DNA from: Prevotella sp. UBA2739
Lineage (GTDB): Bacteria > Bacteroidota > Bacteroidia > Bacteroidales > Bacteroidaceae
Length of the DNA stretch: 64,000 nt
Assembly (NCBI GenBank): GCA_002353525.1
Contig: DEJV01000002.1
Location: 1-64,000, forward strand
Reading direction: 5' to 3'
Shown: positions 51,836 to 61,684 of the stretch, one piece after another
How positions within the stretch are numbered: position 1 is the stretch's first letter
Layout of the letters: each line of letters starts with the position of its first letter
Notes under the pieces: model-generated
Seen by the model: only the letters and a program-made list of their open reading frames with translations
Databases searched by the model: none
What the model was told of the DNA's origin: nothing
Program-made: the position numbers and the translations under genes

Positions 51836-52378
51836 ATGAAAAAAGAAATAATTATTTCAGGTTTCGGTGGTCAGGGCGTACTCTCGATGGGTAAGATTCT
51901 GGCTTATTCGGGACTGATGGAAAATAAAGAGGTGACTTGGATGCCTGCCTATGGACCCGAGCAGCGTGGTGGTACGGCCAACGTGACAGTCATTGTCAGC
52001 GACAGCCGTATTTCGTCACCTATTCTTAGTAAGTATGATGTGGCCATCGTTCTTAATCAGCCTTCCCTCGAGAAATTCGAGCCGAAACTGAAGCCGGGTG
52101 GCATCCTCATCTACGATAGCAACGGTATCATTAATCCTCCTACACGTACCGACATCGAGATCTATCGCATTGACGCTATGCAGAAGGCTGTAGAGATGAA
52201 GAATGCCAAAATCTTCAATATGATTGTCCTCGGTGCCATGCTTAAGGTATGTCCCGTAGTAGGAGAGGGTGGTGTTGAAAAAGCACTCTACAAGACACTT
52301 CCCGAGCGTCATCATGCTCTCATCCCGCTGAACATGGAAGCCATTAAAGCTGGTAAGGAAATTATTGAGAAGCTCTGA
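51836..52378 (+). CDS. korC: 2-oxoacid:ferredoxin oxidoreductase gamma subunit
   Basis: 180-residue gamma subunit with the N-terminal SGFGGQGVLSMGKILA motif (about 8-23) and MPAYGPEQRGGTANVTV, both diagnostic for the family. It completes the four-gene operon. A strong terminator follows at 52412. Confidence 0.92.
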   Translation: MKKEIIISGFGGQGVLSMGKILAYSGLMENKEVTWMPAYGPEQRGGTANVTVIVSDSRISSPILSKYDVAIVLNQPSLEKFEPKLKPGGILIYDSNGIINPPTRTDIEIYRIDAMQKAVEMKNAKIFNMIVLGAMLKVCPVVGEGGVEKALYKTLPERHHALIPLNMEAIKAGKEIIEKL

Positions 52379-52411
52379 CACTCAGTGTGTCTGAATGAGT
52401 AATAAAAAGAA

Positions 52412-52453
52412 GCCGCCTCCGCATTCCAGATATGTGGAGGCGGCCTTTTTTTT
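52412..52453 (+). terminator. Rho-independent terminator after the kor operon
   Basis: GCCGCCTCC / GGAGGCGGC stem with an AT-rich 15-base loop, then eight or more T residues. Confidence 0.92.
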
Positions 52454-52519
52454 GTGCCATCTGAAAGCAGGATGATGAAAAAAGTCTATACTATTGTTGG
52501 GGCTTTAACTTTTTTTCCG

Positions 52520-52527
52520 TATCTTTA
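52520..52527 (+). promoter_or_regulatory. Promoter-like box for the S9 peptidase gene
   Basis: TATCTTTA, one mismatch from TAnnTTTG, 31 bases upstream of ATG 52558. Confidence 0.45.
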
Positions 52528-52557
52528 CAAGCAAAATCGAAAAAATACCTGCTAAAT

Positions 52558-55335
52558 ATGAAAAGACTATTGATTTCGATGGCCCTGATAACGGCCATTT
52601 CAGCAACTTCCACCGCACAAAAGAAGCCTCTCGACCATAGCGTCTACGACGGCTGGCAGAGCGTGGCGGCACCTGTGGTTTCGACCCATGGAAACTATGT
52701 GGCCTACCAAGTGAATCCCCAAGAGGGCGACGGCACCTTGGTGATTCATCCGCGAAAGGGTAGAGACTTGGTGGTAGAGCGCGGAAAGCAATTGGTGATT
52801 ACTCCCGACGAGCAGTGGGCGCTGTGCCTGATCAAACCGCTATTCAAGGATACGCGGCAGGGAAAAATCAAGAAATGGAAGGAAGACAAAATGCCCAAGG
52901 ATACACTGGCCATCATCCGGCTGGCAACAGGGCAAGTGACAAAGATACCCGCTGTGGCATCTTACAAAATGGGCAGAAAAGCCAATGCCACGGTGGCATG
53001 GCTGACGGCCGATACGACGTATATTCCCAAAAAGGAGCGTAGCAACAAGAATGTTGGCCACGCACTGTTTATCAGGCAGCTGAATACGGGCGTTACCGAC
53101 ACACTGCGCCACGTGAGCAGTTACCAGTGGGACAAATACGGTCAGCACCTGGCTTACCTGACAAAAGAGAAAAAAGACAGCATGACGGTTGGAATCTATT
53201 CTGCCCAGACGCAAAAGGCGCAGGTGCTAGGCAGTAAAGAGCGGTTCTACTCGTTGCCCTCGTTCGACGAGGAGGGCACGCAGATGCTGTGGCTTGCAGC
53301 CAACGACACGTTGTCATCGGGCAGCAAGCACTGCGAGATGTACTACATGCGGACCGACGGCACTGCCCCAGAGCGGCTGGTAGCTCTTGCCGACATGAAG
53401 AATCTGCCTAAAGGATGGGGACTTACCGAGAACAGTTCGCCCTATTTCAGCCATAACGGCCAGCGCATTTTTGCGGGTGTGGCGAAATACACAGCACCGA
53501 AGGACACAACGTTGGTACCCTTCGAAACAGCAGGTCTTGACATCTGGAACTGGGATGCGCCAGAAATACCTCCCATGATGAAATCGAACCTGCAAAACGA
53601 TCTGAAGCGGACCTATCTGGCAGTATGGCAGCGCGACAGCCGTCAACTGGTGCCGCTCACCATGTCGAAGTATGACCGCGTGCGCACCGTTAACCGTGGT
53701 GATGCCACTTATGCCCTTTCGACCGATGGTACAGAGACCGTAGTGGAGACCCAATGGAACATGAACAATCGGGAGAAAGTGTCAATCGTAGATTTAGCCA
53801 CGGGCACTCGTAAGTTAATTACAGAAGGTGTGATCAGCCGTGTGACTCCTTCACCCGAAGGCAGGTTTGTGGCATGGTACGACATGAACCGCCAGCAGTG
53901 GTATGTCTATGATGTGGCCAGTGGCGAGACGAGAGATGTTACCTCGGCTGCAGGCGTAAACTTCTGGGACGAAGAAGACGATCACCCCATGCTGAAGTCA
54001 CCCTACGGAATGGCCGGATGGAGCCAGGGCGATGACTACCTCTATGTATACGACCGCTATGATATCTGGAAGATTCCAGCCCAGGGAGGGAACCCTGTTT
54101 GTCTTACTGCAGGCAACGGTCGCAAACAGAACCTCACCTATCGTTATATAAACACCAAGCACGACGATGCGGCACGCTATATTGAGCCGAAAGAGTTGAT
54201 GCTACTGAGTGTTTTCGATAATGCCAGCAAAATGAACGGTTATGCAACGGTAAGTGCCGCCAAGGCAGCCACGCCAAGGCAACTGGCTCTGGGAGGCTGG
54301 TCGTATAGCAACCTGATGAAGGCTGAGAAAGCACCGGTATATGTTTACCAGAAGGGTAACTTTGAGCACCCCATGGACCTGTATGTGACCAATCGTGTGG
54401 GAGGTAAAGAGCAGAAGCTGAGTGCCATCAACCCTCAGCAGAAAGAGTATAACTGGGGAACGGCCGAACTGTATCAGTGGACAGCCTATGATGGAACCAA
54501 ACTGGATGGAATACTATACAAACCCGAGGATTTTGATGAGACAAAGAAGTACCCGGTGATGATTTATTTCTATGAGAAACGCTCGGAGTCACTTTATAGT
54601 TATGTGATGCCGCAGCCCTCATGGTCGACAGTGAATCTGGCGTTCTATACCAGCAGGGGCTACGTGGTGTTTGTACCTGATATCGTCTATCCACTTGATG
54701 GACTGCCTGGCGAGGCGGCGTACAACTGCATCTGCAGTGGAGCCGAGTCGCTCACTAAATACCCTTGGATAGATAAAGACAACATGGCCATTCAAGGTCA
54801 GTCGTGGGGCGGTTATCAGGTGGCCTATCTTATTGCACGCACCCATATGTTTAAGGCCGCAGGCGCAGGTGCCCCTGTCTCGAACATGACCAGTGCCTAT
54901 GGAGGCATCCGTTGGGAGAGCGGTATGAGCCGTCAGTTCCAATATGAGCAAACGCAGAGCCGTGTGGGCAAGAACCTGTGGGATGGGCTAGACCTCTATC
55001 TGAAGAACTCTTGTCTCTTCTCGCTGCCCAACGTACAGACGCCCGTGCTCATCATGCACAACGATGCTGACGGCGCTGTGCCCTGGTATCAGGGAATAGA
55101 AATGTTCATGGGACTGCGCCGACTGCAGAAGCCTGCTTGGTTGTTGCAATATAATAACGAGGCACACAACCTAAAGGAACGTCGCAATCGCAAGGATCTG
55201 ACCATACGCATGCAGCAGTTCTTCGACCATTATCTGAAAGGTGCGCCCGAACCTGCATGGATGAAGTATGGTGTGCCCGCAACACGTAAAGGACAATATT
55301 TTGGATTAGAAAATGCAAGTGAATATGAAGAGTAA
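52558..55335 (+). CDS. Secreted S9 prolyl-oligopeptidase-family peptidase
   Basis: 925-residue serine peptidase. Signal peptide at 1-20 (ending STAQ). A beta-propeller-like region to about 640, then an alpha/beta-hydrolase domain: GQSWGG with Ser749, HNDADGAVP with the Asp, and NNEAHNLK with the His. It is longer than DPP IV and resembles the large Bacteroidota S9 enzymes of unknown specificity. It probably trims proline-containing or other peptides in the periplasm. The next gene starts within its last codons. Confidence 0.87.
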   Translation: MKRLLISMALITAISATSTAQKKPLDHSVYDGWQSVAAPVVSTHGNYVAYQVNPQEGDGTLVIHPRKGRDLVVERGKQLVITPDEQWALCLIKPLFKDTRQGKIKKWKEDKMPKDTLAIIRLATGQVTKIPAVASYKMGRKANATVAWLTADTTYIPKKERSNKNVGHALFIRQLNTGVTDTLRHVSSYQWDKYGQHLAYLTKEKKDSMTVGIYSAQTQKAQVLGSKERFYSLPSFDEEGTQMLWLAANDTLSSGSKHCEMYYMRTDGTAPERLVALADMKNLPKGWGLTENSSPYFSHNGQRIFAGVAKYTAPKDTTLVPFETAGLDIWNWDAPEIPPMMKSNLQNDLKRTYLAVWQRDSRQLVPLTMSKYDRVRTVNRGDATYALSTDGTETVVETQWNMNNREKVSIVDLATGTRKLITEGVISRVTPSPEGRFVAWYDMNRQQWYVYDVASGETRDVTSAAGVNFWDEEDDHPMLKSPYGMAGWSQGDDYLYVYDRYDIWKIPAQGGNPVCLTAGNGRKQNLTYRYINTKHDDAARYIEPKELMLLSVFDNASKMNGYATVSAAKAATPRQLALGGWSYSNLMKAEKAPVYVYQKGNFEHPMDLYVTNRVGGKEQKLSAINPQQKEYNWGTAELYQWTAYDGTKLDGILYKPEDFDETKKYPVMIYFYEKRSESLYSYVMPQPSWSTVNLAFYTSRGYVVFVPDIVYPLDGLPGEAAYNCICSGAESLTKYPWIDKDNMAIQGQSWGGYQVAYLIARTHMFKAAGAGAPVSNMTSAYGGIRWESGMSRQFQYEQTQSRVGKNLWDGLDLYLKNSCLFSLPNVQTPVLIMHNDADGAVPWYQGIEMFMGLRRLQKPAWLLQYNNEAHNLKERRNRKDLTIRMQQFFDHYLKGAPEPAWMKYGVPATRKGQYFGLENASEYEE

Positions 55336-57949
55336 GGTGATGAATGGTGGTAGTTGGGTGATGATGAAGAGTGCCGTGGCGCTGGTGAGCCTGCTGTTGG
55401 TGGCGGCCCTTCCTGCCGATGCTGCCCGGAAAGTGAGAAAGAAAGTTAAGCCGGCGGTTGTGGCGAAGCCAGATACGATGCAGCAGGTGTTTATTTATTC
55501 GCCCGACGAGAAGAGCGGACTGCATGCAGCCTGGCTCGACAGCACACAGACATGGCGCCATATAGGTCAGCTCTGTGCCAGTGACTATTCGAAATGGGGT
55601 AGTGAGAAACGCATGTACCACCCTTATGTGATACGTGCTAACGACGGTACCTGGCGGGCAGTATGGCAGCTTAACGACTATGCACCCACGTTTGCGGCAG
55701 CTTATAGTGACGACCTGGTGACGTGGCGTCCGCAAGACTATCCGCCCATGTCGGTGCAGGGGGTACTGAGCCCGGTTATATTTAAGGTGAAAAGCGACGA
55801 TCCCATGAAAGAGAAGTTCATGGTGTTTTTTCAGACTAAAGACGGGCAGTACCGTTCGACATTAGCCTCGAATGATTTCCGGCATTTTGCTGCTGATAAA
55901 ATGGCGGGCGAACATGTGGCCGACATGATAGCCAAGAACAGTCTGCTGAACGACACGGTAGAGATTGATAGCCGATGCTACAGTGGAGAAATTTTCCGGC
56001 TGAAACCCAGCGAGTTGAAGAATCTCATGGAGTTCCACCGTCAGCAGGCAGAACTCAACAAGCGCTACGCTGAGACCATGAACGACGACGCTTCACGCTA
56101 TAGAGGTTTGAAAGCTGTTGAGGCTACGCTGACTGTGCAGCCAGATCAGCAAAAGCAAATCAGCGACAAACTGTTGGGTGTGTTCTTTGAAGATATTAGC
56201 TATGCTGCCGATGGCGGCCTCTATGCCGAGTTGGTGCAGAACCGCGATTTCGAGTATACACCTCGCGACCATCGTGGATGGAATAGCGCTACGGCCTGGA
56301 GCACATCTGGCGGCAGCATCGATATCCGTACGGAGAATCCTCTCAGTGCAGTCAATAGCCATTATGCTGTACTTTGTAACCAGCCTATTGTCAATGAGGG
56401 ATGGGACGGAATATACGTGGAGCAGGGAAAGCGTTACGACTTCTCGATCTTTGCCCGTTGCATGGACTGCAAGAAGAAAGACCTTCTGGTGTCGGTAGTA
56501 GATGAGGTGGGCACACCTCTGGCTTCTGCAAAAATACGCATACAGGGTGGCGAATGGAAACCATATAGCATTGTCCTTCAGGCACAACGTACTTCTGCCA
56601 AAGCAAAACTGAGCGTAGCACCTCTGAAAAAAGGCAGTGTGGCCGTAGACATGATCTCGCTGTTCCCACAAGATACGTTTAAAGGACGTAAAAACGGATT
56701 GCGCCGTGACTTGGCGGAGGCTATTGCCGATTTACACCCCAAGTTTGTGCGCTTCCCAGGAGGTTGCATGAGCCATGGCGACGGTATTGACAATATTTAT
56801 CATTGGAACCACACGGTGGGGCCATTGCAGGATCGCAAGCCAGATTTTAATATTTGGAATTATCATCAGACACGTGGCTTAGGCTTTTTCGAGTATTTCC
56901 AGTTTTGCGAGGACATCGGTGCAGAGCCATTGCCCGTGTTGGCAGCAGGTGTACCTTGCCAGAATTCCGGCCCTGATGCCAACGGATATGGCGGTCAGCA
57001 GGGAGGTATTCCTATGGATGAGATGCCAGCCTACATTGACGAACTATGTCACCTCATCGAGTGGGCCAATGGAGATCCAGCAACAAGCGAGTGGGCCAAG
57101 ATGCGTGCCGATGCAGGTCATCCCGAGCCTTTCAATCTGAAGTATATCGGCATTGGCAACGAAGACATCATTTCGACCACCTTTGAGGAACGGTGCCTGA
57201 TGATTTGTAAGGAGATTCGCCGCCGATATCCCGATATTCAGATTTGCGGTACGGTGGGGCCTTTCCATGCACCGTCGTCCGACTATATTGAAGGGTGGAA
57301 GTTTGCCAATGAGCATCGTGATGTGTTCGACATGGTAGACGAGCATTACTATGAGACTACAGGTTGGTTCATGCACAATCTAGACTATTACGACAAGTAC
57401 GATCGTAAAGGACCAAAAGTGTATATTGGCGAGTATGCCTCGAAGACACGTACCCATGAGAGTGCACTTGCCGAGGCTTTGTTCCTTTGCAACGTAGAGC
57501 GCAATGGCGACATTATCGAGATGACAAGCTACGCGCCACTATTAGCAAAAGACAACCATCACAACTGGAATCCTGACATGATATATTTCTCCAACACCGA
57601 TGTGAGACTGACACCCAGCTATCATACTCAGCGGCTGTTCTCCATTTATGGTGGTAATCAGTATATTACTTCTCATCTTACTCTCCATACAGAGCAGGCT
57701 GCGGCCATTCAACACCGTGTGGCTGCTAGTTTGGTGAAAGGCTCAAAGAGTGGTAAAAAGTATCTGAAGCTAGTGAATGCATTGCCAGTGGAACTGAAGG
57801 TAGCCGTAGAGGGACTGAATATTCCGGCAGATGCCCCAATAGAATCATTCTGCGGAAATCCGAAAGATAAGGAAGTGCAGATCGAGAAAGGAGTGGCAGG
57901 CAAGAATCTGGAGTTACGCCCATATAGTGTCACTGTGATAATGATGTAG
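55313..57949 (+). CDS. GH51 alpha-L-arabinofuranosidase with GH43-like N-terminal domain
   Basis: 878 residues. A signal peptide lies within the first 40 residues; the true start may be one of several downstream ATGs (55325, 55340, 55361, 55364). Residues about 45-240 resemble a five-bladed GH43-type propeller without clear catalytic residues. From about 265 a GH51 enzyme follows: the GIGNEDI segment holds the acid/base Glu and YIGEYAS the nucleophile Glu. It removes arabinofuranose from plant polysaccharides. Co-transcribed with the S9 peptidase gene, which it overlaps by up to 23 bases. Confidence 0.85.
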   Translation: MQVNMKSKVMNGGSWVMMKSAVALVSLLLVAALPADAARKVRKKVKPAVVAKPDTMQQVFIYSPDEKSGLHAAWLDSTQTWRHIGQLCASDYSKWGSEKRMYHPYVIRANDGTWRAVWQLNDYAPTFAAAYSDDLVTWRPQDYPPMSVQGVLSPVIFKVKSDDPMKEKFMVFFQTKDGQYRSTLASNDFRHFAADKMAGEHVADMIAKNSLLNDTVEIDSRCYSGEIFRLKPSELKNLMEFHRQQAELNKRYAETMNDDASRYRGLKAVEATLTVQPDQQKQISDKLLGVFFEDISYAADGGLYAELVQNRDFEYTPRDHRGWNSATAWSTSGGSIDIRTENPLSAVNSHYAVLCNQPIVNEGWDGIYVEQGKRYDFSIFARCMDCKKKDLLVSVVDEVGTPLASAKIRIQGGEWKPYSIVLQAQRTSAKAKLSVAPLKKGSVAVDMISLFPQDTFKGRKNGLRRDLAEAIADLHPKFVRFPGGCMSHGDGIDNIYHWNHTVGPLQDRKPDFNIWNYHQTRGLGFFEYFQFCEDIGAEPLPVLAAGVPCQNSGPDANGYGGQQGGIPMDEMPAYIDELCHLIEWANGDPATSEWAKMRADAGHPEPFNLKYIGIGNEDIISTTFEERCLMICKEIRRRYPDIQICGTVGPFHAPSSDYIEGWKFANEHRDVFDMVDEHYYETTGWFMHNLDYYDKYDRKGPKVYIGEYASKTRTHESALAEALFLCNVERNGDIIEMTSYAPLLAKDNHHNWNPDMIYFSNTDVRLTPSYHTQRLFSIYGGNQYITSHLTLHTEQAAAIQHRVAASLVKGSKSGKKYLKLVNALPVELKVAVEGLNIPADAPIESFCGNPKDKEVQIEKGVAGKNLELRPYSVTVIMM

Positions 57950-57958
57950 TTGCTTGTG

Positions 57959-58522
57959 ATGTGTAAGACGGAAAAAGAAAAGATGCTTGCTGGTGAAGTC
58001 TACTCGGCAATAGACCCAGAGTTAATCAGCGAGTTGAATGCAGTACGCGACATTGTTCATGAATACAATGCTTTGCGACCATCAGATACAGCAGGAAGAT
58101 TCGCTTTGCTGAAAGGTTTGTTGGGAGATATGGCTGATGATCAAGCTATCATCGTTCAACCATTCTTCTGTGATTATGGCAAACAGATTAAGATTGGCAG
58201 GCGATTTTTTGCTAATTTCAATTTTACCGTACTCGATGAGGCGGCCGTGACCATTGGTGATGACTGCTTCATAGGGCCAAATGTGAGCATTTATACGGCT
58301 TGCCACAGCACAAATCCTCAAGAGCGTAACTCACGGTGCGAATGGGCGCGCCCTGTCAGCATTGGTGATAATGTGTGGATAGGTGGCAGTGTGACCATTC
58401 TCCCTGGCGTGACCATAGGTGACAATGTGACCATTGGAGCCGGTTCGGTGGTTGTCTCCGACATTCCTTCCAACTGCATTGCAGTGGGGAACCCGTGCAG
58501 GGTGATTAAAAAGATAGACTAG
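57959..58522 (+). CDS. Sugar O-acetyltransferase (maltose/galactoside type)
   Basis: 187 residues: an N-terminal MaC domain (EKEKMLAGEVYSAIDPEL) and a left-handed beta-helix with hexapeptide repeats (DNVWIGGSVTILPGVTIG, about 138-155) and the catalytic His in ACHSTNP. It acetylates a sugar using acetyl-CoA. It starts 9 bases after the GH51 gene, so it is likely in the same transcript. The ATG is preferred over a TTG three codons upstream. It overlaps cobC on the other strand by 4 bases. Confidence 0.9.
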   Translation: MCKTEKEKMLAGEVYSAIDPELISELNAVRDIVHEYNALRPSDTAGRFALLKGLLGDMADDQAIIVQPFFCDYGKQIKIGRRFFANFNFTVLDEAAVTIGDDCFIGPNVSIYTACHSTNPQERNSRCEWARPVSIGDNVWIGGSVTILPGVTIGDNVTIGAGSVVVSDIPSNCIAVGNPCRVIKKID

Positions 58523-59055
58523 ATATCTATTTCAACAATGCCACCATACGGTGTGGAATGCTCAAAGGCGTGTTCATCTGCGGGAAAGAGACCGGCATAA
58601 ACGCCAGCGCAGATGAGCACACCGCCATGAGCGAAAATGGCTACTTGCTCGTAGGGGTGTTGGCGAATCTCGTCGAGAAACGAGGCGACCCTTTCGTACA
58701 TTTGCGGAAAACCCTCACCATTGGTGGTGGGTTGGCGCATAAAATCGTTAAACCACTCTTGCAGGTTTGGGTCTTTAATGTCGTCGTAACGCTGCATTTC
58801 CCAGTCACCCATGTTCATTTCCTTTAGACGAGGATCCAATGTGGGGCGTATTCCTGGCAGGCAATAGGCTGCCAACAAGCGCGCACGGGTGAGGGGAGAA
58901 CTGTATACGTGGTCGAAAGTACCGTATTTCAACAGCTTCATTCTGGTTCTTTCAGCTTCCTCTACGAAGGTGTCCCTGACAGGAACATCTGTCCATCCGT
59001 AGCATGTACCATGGGGTACATCAACGCTCGTGTGTCTTACAAAAATGATTTTCAT
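58519..59055 (-). CDS. cobC: Histidine phosphatase, probable alpha-ribazole phosphatase
   Basis: 178-residue histidine phosphatase: VRHTSVD with the phospho-His at about 6-12 and SSPLTRAR at about 53-60, with the second His in FAHGGV. Last gene of the cobU-cobT-cobS-cobC cluster, so dephosphorylation of alpha-ribazole phosphate or of the cobalamin 5'-phosphate is the likely role. The motif alone does not prove the substrate; context does most of the work. Confidence 0.85.
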   Translation of the reverse strand: MKIIFVRHTSVDVPHGTCYGWTDVPVRDTFVEEAERTRMKLLKYGTFDHVYSSPLTRARLLAAYCLPGIRPTLDPRLKEMNMGDWEMQRYDDIKDPNLQEWFNDFMRQPTTNGEGFPQMYERVASFLDEIRQHPYEQVAIFAHGGVLICAGVYAGLFPADEHAFEHSTPYGGIVEIDI

Positions 59056-59075
59056 TTTTTAGGTGGGTTCTTGTG

Positions 59076-59873
59076 TTAATACAGTTGAGCTGCTAGTGTG
59101 AGATAGAAACTAAGTTCGATGAGCAGGAACAAGGCTCCGCAGCAGTCGCCCGTATAACCGTGTAGCTTACGGTTGATAAGCATATAGAGGAAATACATCA
59201 CGATGCATGGCACAAAGATAAGCGTATCCCAACGCAGCACCCCTTGTGTCGTACCTATATATAATAAAGGTATCATGGGCAGCATAGCCTGAATAAAAAG
59301 CCCAATGCCTGCCTTGATGCTAAATTTGCGATAAACAGTACGATTCTTTGCAGTTTCAGCCGTACGCGCATAAGGTAGAAACATGATAATCTGTCCGGCT
59401 AGCATTTTGCTGTATGCATCGCCCGCCAGCACCCCCAATGCCGCATAGAAAGGATTCAGTGACTGTAGCGTAAGGTAGAGTAGGGCAAAATAGAGAATCA
59501 AACCTAATACGCCGTAAGTGCCGATATGCGAGTCTTTCATGATGGTAAGGATGCGCTCGCGGTCATTACCTCCCCCACCAAAACCATCGCAGAAGTCGGC
59601 CAGTCCGTCTTCATGTAAAGCTCCGGTGATGAGCACTCGTGCTATAATGGCAAGTAACAAGGCGATAGGGAATGGAAACAACATACAACCAAAATAGATG
59701 ATGGCCGCCATCACTCCGCCTGTTAGCCATCCTGCCAAAGGCCAGTATTCCACTACCGACTTATAGCACTGTTGGGGTGGCTGATGCCACCGCCAGAATG
59801 GCAGTCGGGTGAAGAATATCAAAGCTGCCCATATACGGTCGTACCATTTCGTGTTGTCTATGTTCACTTCCAT
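59076..59873 (-). CDS. cobS: Adenosylcobinamide-GDP ribazoletransferase
   Basis: 265-residue polytopic membrane enzyme that joins adenosylcobinamide-GDP with alpha-ribazole (phosphate) to give cobalamin. The typical segments are present: FFTRLPFWR near the N-terminus and TGALHEDGLADFCDGFGGG at about 83-101, the acidic active-site motif. Several membrane helices follow. 24 bases after cobT. Confidence 0.95.
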   Translation of the reverse strand: MEVNIDNTKWYDRIWAALIFFTRLPFWRWHQPPQQCYKSVVEYWPLAGWLTGGVMAAIIYFGCMLFPFPIALLLAIIARVLITGALHEDGLADFCDGFGGGGNDRERILTIMKDSHIGTYGVLGLILYFALLYLTLQSLNPFYAALGVLAGDAYSKMLAGQIIMFLPYARTAETAKNRTVYRKFSIKAGIGLFIQAMLPMIPLLYIGTTQGVLRWDTLIFVPCIVMYFLYMLINRKLHGYTGDCCGALFLLIELSFYLTLAAQLY

Positions 59874-59897
59874 AGTTATTCCTATTGCTTTAGTTTC

Positions 59898-60965
59898 TTA
59901 AAAATACTTTGTAATCTTAGCGTTTTGGAAGTTATTCATTTCGTTCACCATATTCACGGCACTCATGATGATGGGGTAGGAGCAAAGAGCGCCAGTTCCT
60001 TCACCCAACCGCATTCCCAGATGGAGTAATGGCTTGGCATTCATCAGTTCGAGCATACGCTTGTGCCCACTCTCGTCGCCGCAATGGCCGAAAATCATAT
60101 AGTTTCTCACCTCAGGCACCAGTTGGCAGGCAGCTAAGGCGCAAGCACTCATGATGAATCCGTCGACCATGACCAGCATCTTTCTCTCTGCAGCACGTAG
60201 CATGGCACCAACGGCAGCAATCATCTCGAAGCCTCCGAAATAAGAAAGCGAATCGTATTTGTCGCTTTCCTTTTGTGACGGGTGTATTGATATGTACCTT
60301 TCGACGGCCTGTCTCAGTACTTCGTGTTTATGTAGTAGTCCAGGATTGTTGAGACCAGCTCCAACCCCAATGCAATCGTCGAGCGGGATGTTGCCAAAGA
60401 GATGCATCCAGATACTGCTGGGCGAAGTGTTGGCAATGCCCATCTCTCCCACGCAGATGATGTTACATCCCTCGGCGGCACAGTCGTCAACCAGTTCTGC
60501 ACCGATATTGATGGCCTTGTCGAATTCTTCCTCACTCATAGCTGCCTCATAAAGGAAGTTCTTGGTGCCACGGGCAATCTTCCGGTCAATGATTCCTTCC
60601 ACCTTGCTCAAGTCGTAATCGACACCAACGTCGACAATACGCAACTTGAATCCATGCTGACGGCAAAACATGTTCACGCCTCCTCCGCCACGGGTGAAGT
60701 TTATCATTTGTTGCCAAGTCACATCACGGGGTGACACGCTAACCCCCTCACGTTCTATTCCATGGTCGCCGCCAAGCAGCAGATGGCACGGATGATTGAG
60801 GCGAGGAGAAAGAGTCTGCTGAACCATACATATCTGCATGGCCAGTTCCTCAAGCAAGCCCAACGACCCTTTCGGCTTATTTAAATTGTCTATCTTGTCT
60901 TGTATCTCTGCCCGTATGGTTTCATCGGGTTTCTCTATGTGAAATACTCTCATCTTAATCTTCAC
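59898..60965 (-). CDS. cobT: Nicotinate-nucleotide:dimethylbenzimidazole phosphoribosyltransferase
   Basis: 355-residue CobT, which activates the lower-ligand base of cobalamin. Seen: KPKGSLGLLEELA at about 30-42, GGDHGIEREGVS at about 66-77, and the C-terminal GEGTGALC motif with the catalytic Glu at about 321-328. ATG at 60953 (MRVFHIEKP) is an alternative start. Normal length. Confidence 0.95.
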   Translation of the reverse strand: MKIKMRVFHIEKPDETIRAEIQDKIDNLNKPKGSLGLLEELAMQICMVQQTLSPRLNHPCHLLLGGDHGIEREGVSVSPRDVTWQQMINFTRGGGGVNMFCRQHGFKLRIVDVGVDYDLSKVEGIIDRKIARGTKNFLYEAAMSEEEFDKAINIGAELVDDCAAEGCNIICVGEMGIANTSPSSIWMHLFGNIPLDDCIGVGAGLNNPGLLHKHEVLRQAVERYISIHPSQKESDKYDSLSYFGGFEMIAAVGAMLRAAERKMLVMVDGFIMSACALAACQLVPEVRNYMIFGHCGDESGHKRMLELMNAKPLLHLGMRLGEGTGALCSYPIIMSAVNMVNEMNNFQNAKITKYF

Positions 60966-60980
60966 CTTTTTAACTGTTAA

Positions 60981-61514
60981 CTATTCACTCTTAATTTTCA
61001 TTGGAATGCCGCTCACCATCAGAATCACCTCATCGGCCCTTGCGGCCACATATTGGTTCATCCAGCCCTCCAAATCGGTGAACTTACGTTGTATGGCATT
61101 ATCGCTGACACCACCACTGCCAATCTCGTTTGTTACAAATATAAAGGTTGCATCCTGGCTGGTGAATTTGTCAAACTCTTCTTGCAGGGCCTTAAGAGCT
61201 TCTTCCACGCTGGGTTGTTCCCACTCATGGGCCGTACGGTCGAAGAAGAAATTGGTACACCAAAGCGTGATGCAATCGATGACCACCACGCGCCCTGTCA
61301 CATCGTGACGGCTCAGATATTTCTCTTCTTCTATATTTGTCCATTGTGGACCTCTACGCTGCTGGTGTATTTGCACTCGTCGACGGAACTCTTCATCCCA
61401 AATGTGGGCTGTAGCCAAATAGACGGGATTGTCCGACAGGCTGAGTGCCATGGTTTCAGCCTGCACACTCTTGCCCGAGCGCTGTCCGCCTGTAATCAGA
61501 ATAATTTTTCTCAT
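60981..61514 (-). CDS. cobU: Adenosylcobinamide kinase/guanylyltransferase
   Basis: 177-residue CobU: phosphorylates adenosylcobinamide and adds GMP. P-loop ITGGQRSGKS at about 6-15, and the GPQW and VVIDCITLW segments are typical; VTNEIGSGGV at about 128-137 is the conserved second motif. It heads the minus-strand cob cluster. The ATG is preferred over a start four codons upstream. No cobalamin riboswitch was recognised in the 170 bases ahead of it. Confidence 0.93.
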   Translation of the reverse strand: MRKIILITGGQRSGKSVQAETMALSLSDNPVYLATAHIWDEEFRRRVQIHQQRRGPQWTNIEEEKYLSRHDVTGRVVVIDCITLWCTNFFFDRTAHEWEQPSVEEALKALQEEFDKFTSQDATFIFVTNEIGSGGVSDNAIQRKFTDLEGWMNQYVAARADEVILMVSGIPMKIKSE

Positions 61515-61684
61515 AGTTAGCGGCAAAGTTACATTTTTTTTCTCATTTTGCTGTGGTTTTCATGTCTTTATTCCCATCATACACTCTAAAAAGCATGTTT
61601 TTTCACGTTTTTTCTTGGCAGTTTCATTTATTTTACGTTATTTTGCGGTGTTGAAATGTGAATTATTTAGTAAATTTTTTAGAT

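Noticed and set aside
61527..61684. Cobalamin riboswitch ahead of cobU
   Set aside because: The stretch is too short and lacks the recognisable B12-box pattern; only AT-rich promoter-like DNA is seen.
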